DNA from: Larix kaempferi
Lineage: Eukaryota > Streptophyta > Pinopsida > Pinales > Pinaceae
Reading direction: 5' to 3'
NCBI GenBank assembly: GCA_027924585.1
Contig: BSBM01000319.1
Span: 4,617,001 to 4,681,000 of the forward strand
DNA length: 64,000 nucleotides
Shown here: in pieces, positions 61,711-64,000 of the stretch
Position numbering within the stretch: the first letter of the stretch is position 1
Layout of the letters: each line of letters begins with the position of its first letter
The notes under the pieces: model-generated
The model's database searches: none
Told to the model about the DNA's origin: nothing
Seen by the model: the letters and a program-made list of their open reading frames with translations, nothing else
Position numbers and translations under genes: made by a program

Positions 61711-63813
61711 ATGGCCGAAGAAAAGAGAGACGACGGAGCAGTAGATCCTATCAAGTTGTTGCTCGAGGAAGCCCTCGCGCGACAGAGGATCGAGATGATG
61801 GATAATTTCGCCCAAATCCTTCAACGCATGCCAACAGCGGCAAATGCACCCTCAACGAGCAGCCATTTCGGAGATACGACTCCCTTCAAGGTACAAGTTA
61901 ATTTTGATATCCCCTTGTTTGAAGGCCAAATCGATGCCGATGCTCTAGATAAATGGTTGAATCTACTAGAAGGGTATTTCTCTGTCCACAAATTTTCCGA
62001 CAGGGAAAAGATCATCTTTGCGCTCCTTAAGGCCGTCCCCCATGTCAAAAATTGGTGGGAAACTTATTGTGAGCAAAACTCGTCAGACGAGTCTGGATTG
62101 TTTGAATATTCCAATCCCACTTGGGCCTCTTTTATAGATGCCGTCAAGGAACAATATTACCCTGTTGGAAACTATGATGACCAGTACACAAAATGGACCA
62201 TTCTGCATCAAGAGAGGGACCAAACGGTGTCGGAGTACACCAACAAATTTCATACCTTGCGCACAAAGCTAGGTATCAAGGACTCCGAGCGGCACCTAGT
62301 ACTGAAATATCGCAGTGGCCTACACCGGTACATCCGAACAGAGATGGATTTCCTGGAAATCTCTTCACTCGGATCCACCTATCGATATGCTGTCAAAATT
62401 GAGCAGAAATTTCAACAAAAGAACAAGCGTGACTTCGGACCTGTGCAGAAGCAGGGCAAGGGAAACTTTGGCTCGCAGAGCACGGGGCAAGAAAAGGATA
62501 ACCAATCCCAACCACAGGCGAAGAAGGGTAAAGAAAAGACAAAGAAGGAAACCGGGAAGTGGTGCGAGTTCCACAAAAGCCCCTGGCACAACACTGATGA
62601 TTGTCGCTCAAAACAGTCATTGGTGGCTGAGATCAAAGCTTCAGAATCAGATCCCAGTTTCGATTCTGACTCGGAACCTAATTTCACGGCCGCGCAAAAA
62701 GGGAAGCAGATAATTGATGCAGAACCCAGTGCCGTTGTTGCCACCACACAGATTCAGCCAGAGGAGCCTGAAGAGTCGGAGGCAGAGGAGCGCCTTTTCC
62801 ACTCACAGATGTGGGTGAAGGGAATTCCCCTACATTTTGTTGTGGACAGCGGCAGCCAGAAGAACCTGATCTCAGAAGAAGTCATCAAGAGATTGGAGCT
62901 ACCAATAACGCCACACCCACAACCATACACCATTGGATGGCTAAGCCAAGGACGAAGGATCCGTGTCAGTCACCAATGTCGCCTACCATATGGCATCAAG
63001 CCCTTCAAAGATGAGGTATTGTGTGATGTGGCCCCACTTGAAGTATGTGATGTTCTTTTAGGACAACCATATATGTGGAAGCGTCATGCTGTATATGAAT
63101 CACGACCTCGCAGTGTCATTGTCACTTTGGGAGGACAACTCTATCGGATACCAGAGATAGTTACACCTACCCCAAACGAGCAGGGAAGGAAGATAATCTC
63201 CCACACTGGGAAATTTTCCCTATTCGCAATTGCCACTAAAGGAGAACATCATATCGCAGAGACATCCACAACCTCTGCCCATCATCCCTCTACTCAGCAG
63301 AAACAAGAAAAACAGAAGTTCAGTGCAGCATCGCCTATTCGAGTTCCTTTGCAGTGCAAGGCCACGCATTCAAGGTGCTCCCACAAAAAGAAACCATCAA
63401 CACCAATGCAAAATACCACAACAACCAAAACTGTTGAACAGCTCCAGCGCAGCCAGCAACAACAATTACAGCCCTCTGAAGATTTCAAAGAAAGGCAACC
63501 TTTCTGCTTCAACAAATGTCGCACCAAGAGCTCAACTCGACACACAACTCGACATATGATAAGGGATTTAACGCAATGGAGACCATTGCTTCCTAAGGAG
63601 GGAGGATTGATCCAGGTGGATATCGGTGGCAGCCCACCTCTTCCAACTGGCTCAAAACAGTCTTCTGGCAATTTTGGTAAATTACTATTTTTAGCAGTTT
63701 TTCGGGTCCTGAACTTCCGGAGCCATTTTGAGGCCCTAAACGACATTTTTTGGCGATTTGGGGGACCAAATGGATGCCTCTGGCATGCATTTGGGCCCAG
63801 TCGAAAGTTGTAA
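61711..63813 (+). CDS. gag-pro: Gag-protease polyprotein, unit 24 (intact, 700 aa)
   Basis: Consensus over the Gag, knuckle and protease domains. The nucleotide after the start differs (ATGGCC rather than ATGGCG) without changing Ala2. It is a good reference copy together with units 1 and 2. Confidence 0.9.
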   Translation: MAEEKRDDGAVDPIKLLLEEALARQRIEMMDNFAQILQRMPTAANAPSTSSHFGDTTPFKVQVNFDIPLFEGQIDADALDKWLNLLEGYFSVHKFSDREKIIFALLKAVPHVKNWWETYCEQNSSDESGLFEYSNPTWASFIDAVKEQYYPVGNYDDQYTKWTILHQERDQTVSEYTNKFHTLRTKLGIKDSERHLVLKYRSGLHRYIRTEMDFLEISSLGSTYRYAVKIEQKFQQKNKRDFGPVQKQGKGNFGSQSTGQEKDNQSQPQAKKGKEKTKKETGKWCEFHKSPWHNTDDCRSKQSLVAEIKASESDPSFDSDSEPNFTAAQKGKQIIDAEPSAVVATTQIQPEEPEESEAEERLFHSQMWVKGIPLHFVVDSGSQKNLISEEVIKRLELPITPHPQPYTIGWLSQGRRIRVSHQCRLPYGIKPFKDEVLCDVAPLEVCDVLLGQPYMWKRHAVYESRPRSVIVTLGGQLYRIPEIVTPTPNEQGRKIISHTGKFSLFAIATKGEHHIAETSTTSAHHPSTQQKQEKQKFSAASPIRVPLQCKATHSRCSHKKKPSTPMQNTTTTKTVEQLQRSQQQQLQPSEDFKERQPFCFNKCRTKSSTRHTTRHMIRDLTQWRPLLPKEGGLIQVDIGGSPPLPTGSKQSSGNFGKLLFLAVFRVLNFRSHFEALNDIFWRFGGPNGCLWHAFGPSRKL

Positions 63814-64000
63814 ATCTCGGATAGACCTTTCCAACGGGCTACCGAGCGCCCCAAACGGAGATCGCATGCAAAAGTTACGACCCCGGGAAGTTGATGTGCT
63901 AACTTACCCAAACGGGGCCCACATGACTTTTGGCGCTTCATCTCCTAGGGTTAGGTTTTTGGATGTTTGGGATTCTTTCCCTCATGCTTATGATAAATAG
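63608..64000 (+). repeat. LTR25, 5' 393 bp (cut by the window edge)
   Basis: It ends inside the TATA-like region, so U5 and the indel state are outside the window. Hypervariable 12-mer: ggatgcctctgg. Confidence 0.93.

Larger units (their letters stand above)
1..64000 (+). repeat. Tandem array of LTR-gag-pro retrotransposon units (24 complete internal regions, both ends open)
   Basis: The same LTR plus internal region recurs head to tail across the window. LTR starts are at 248, 2896, 5544, 8180, 10817, 13453, 16089, 18735, 21371, 24019, 26668, 29316, 31952, 34600, 37236, 39872, 42508, 45144, 47780, 50416, 53052, 55688, 58324, 60960 and 63608. The internal region is 2,028 bp in every unit except unit 4 (2,029). 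Unit-length differences come almost entirely from a 12-bp indel in the LTR. Each LTR is bordered on the left by the polypurine tract and on the right by the primer-binding site, so adjacent units share one LTR and no target-site duplication or host DNA separates them. Units differ by scattered private substitutions, which argues against simple assembly duplication. The array runs off both window edges. Confidence 0.97.

Noticed and set aside
1-64000. CRISPR array or bacterial gene cluster
   Set aside because: The repeats are about 2.6 kb with LTR, PBS and PPT features. No spacers, cas genes or bacterial signals are present.
1-64000. Pure assembly artefact from a collapsed or looped read
   Set aside because: Copies differ by private substitutions, indels, stops and unique hairpin tags, which a simple looping error would not create. 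Exact copy number still depends on read support.

Overview
The whole 64 kb window is one head-to-tail tandem array of a shortened plant LTR retrotransposon. The repeating unit is 2,636 or 2,648 bp (single copies 2,637, 2,646 and 2,649 bp). It consists of one LTR (608 or 620 bp) followed by a 2,028-bp internal region encoding Gag plus an aspartic protease. The window holds 24 complete internal regions, 24 complete LTRs, a 247-bp internal remnant at the left edge and a truncated 25th LTR at the right edge. Both edges lie inside the array, so it continues on both sides. No unrelated host gene, tRNA, rRNA or foreign insertion is visible, and every unit points the same way (+).

The source is almost certainly a flowering-plant nuclear genome; the species cannot be told. 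The primer-binding site TGGTATCAGAGC, one base after each LTR, matches the initiator tRNA-Met 3' end used by many plant LTR retrotransposons. The polypurine tract AAGGAGGGAGGA sits just before each LTR. The LTRs begin TGATCC and end GGATCA, a perfect 6-bp terminal inverted repeat. The protein has a Ty3/gypsy-type Gag domain, one zinc knuckle and a DSG retropepsin. Reverse transcriptase, RNase H and integrase are missing, so the unit is non-autonomous, resembling the TR-GAG/LARD type of element.

Neighbouring units share one LTR, with no target-site duplication or host DNA between them. The array therefore did not form by separate insertions. Unequal recombination between LTRs, or insertion of a concatemer or rolling-circle product, fits better. 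Each LTR would be 3' LTR/terminator for the unit on its left and 5' LTR/promoter for the unit on its right.

Of the 24 gag-pro frames, 16 are open over all 700 codons (counted from the ATG of MAEEKRDD) and 8 are broken: seven by nonsense codons and one by a +1 frameshift. The frame runs through the polypurine tract and ends about 206 bp inside the downstream LTR. Variants shared in blocks (C446R across units 13-22, two interleaved R458C/silent-T400 subfamilies in units 14-22, three alleles of a 12-bp LTR indel) record unequal exchange and conversion. The most unusual local signal is a 16-bp hypervariable spot at LTR offsets 160-175. It gives 18 different 12-base versions among 25 LTRs, while the rest of the unit is nearly uniform, and it lies in the loop of a predicted hairpin that can form in two alternative ways.
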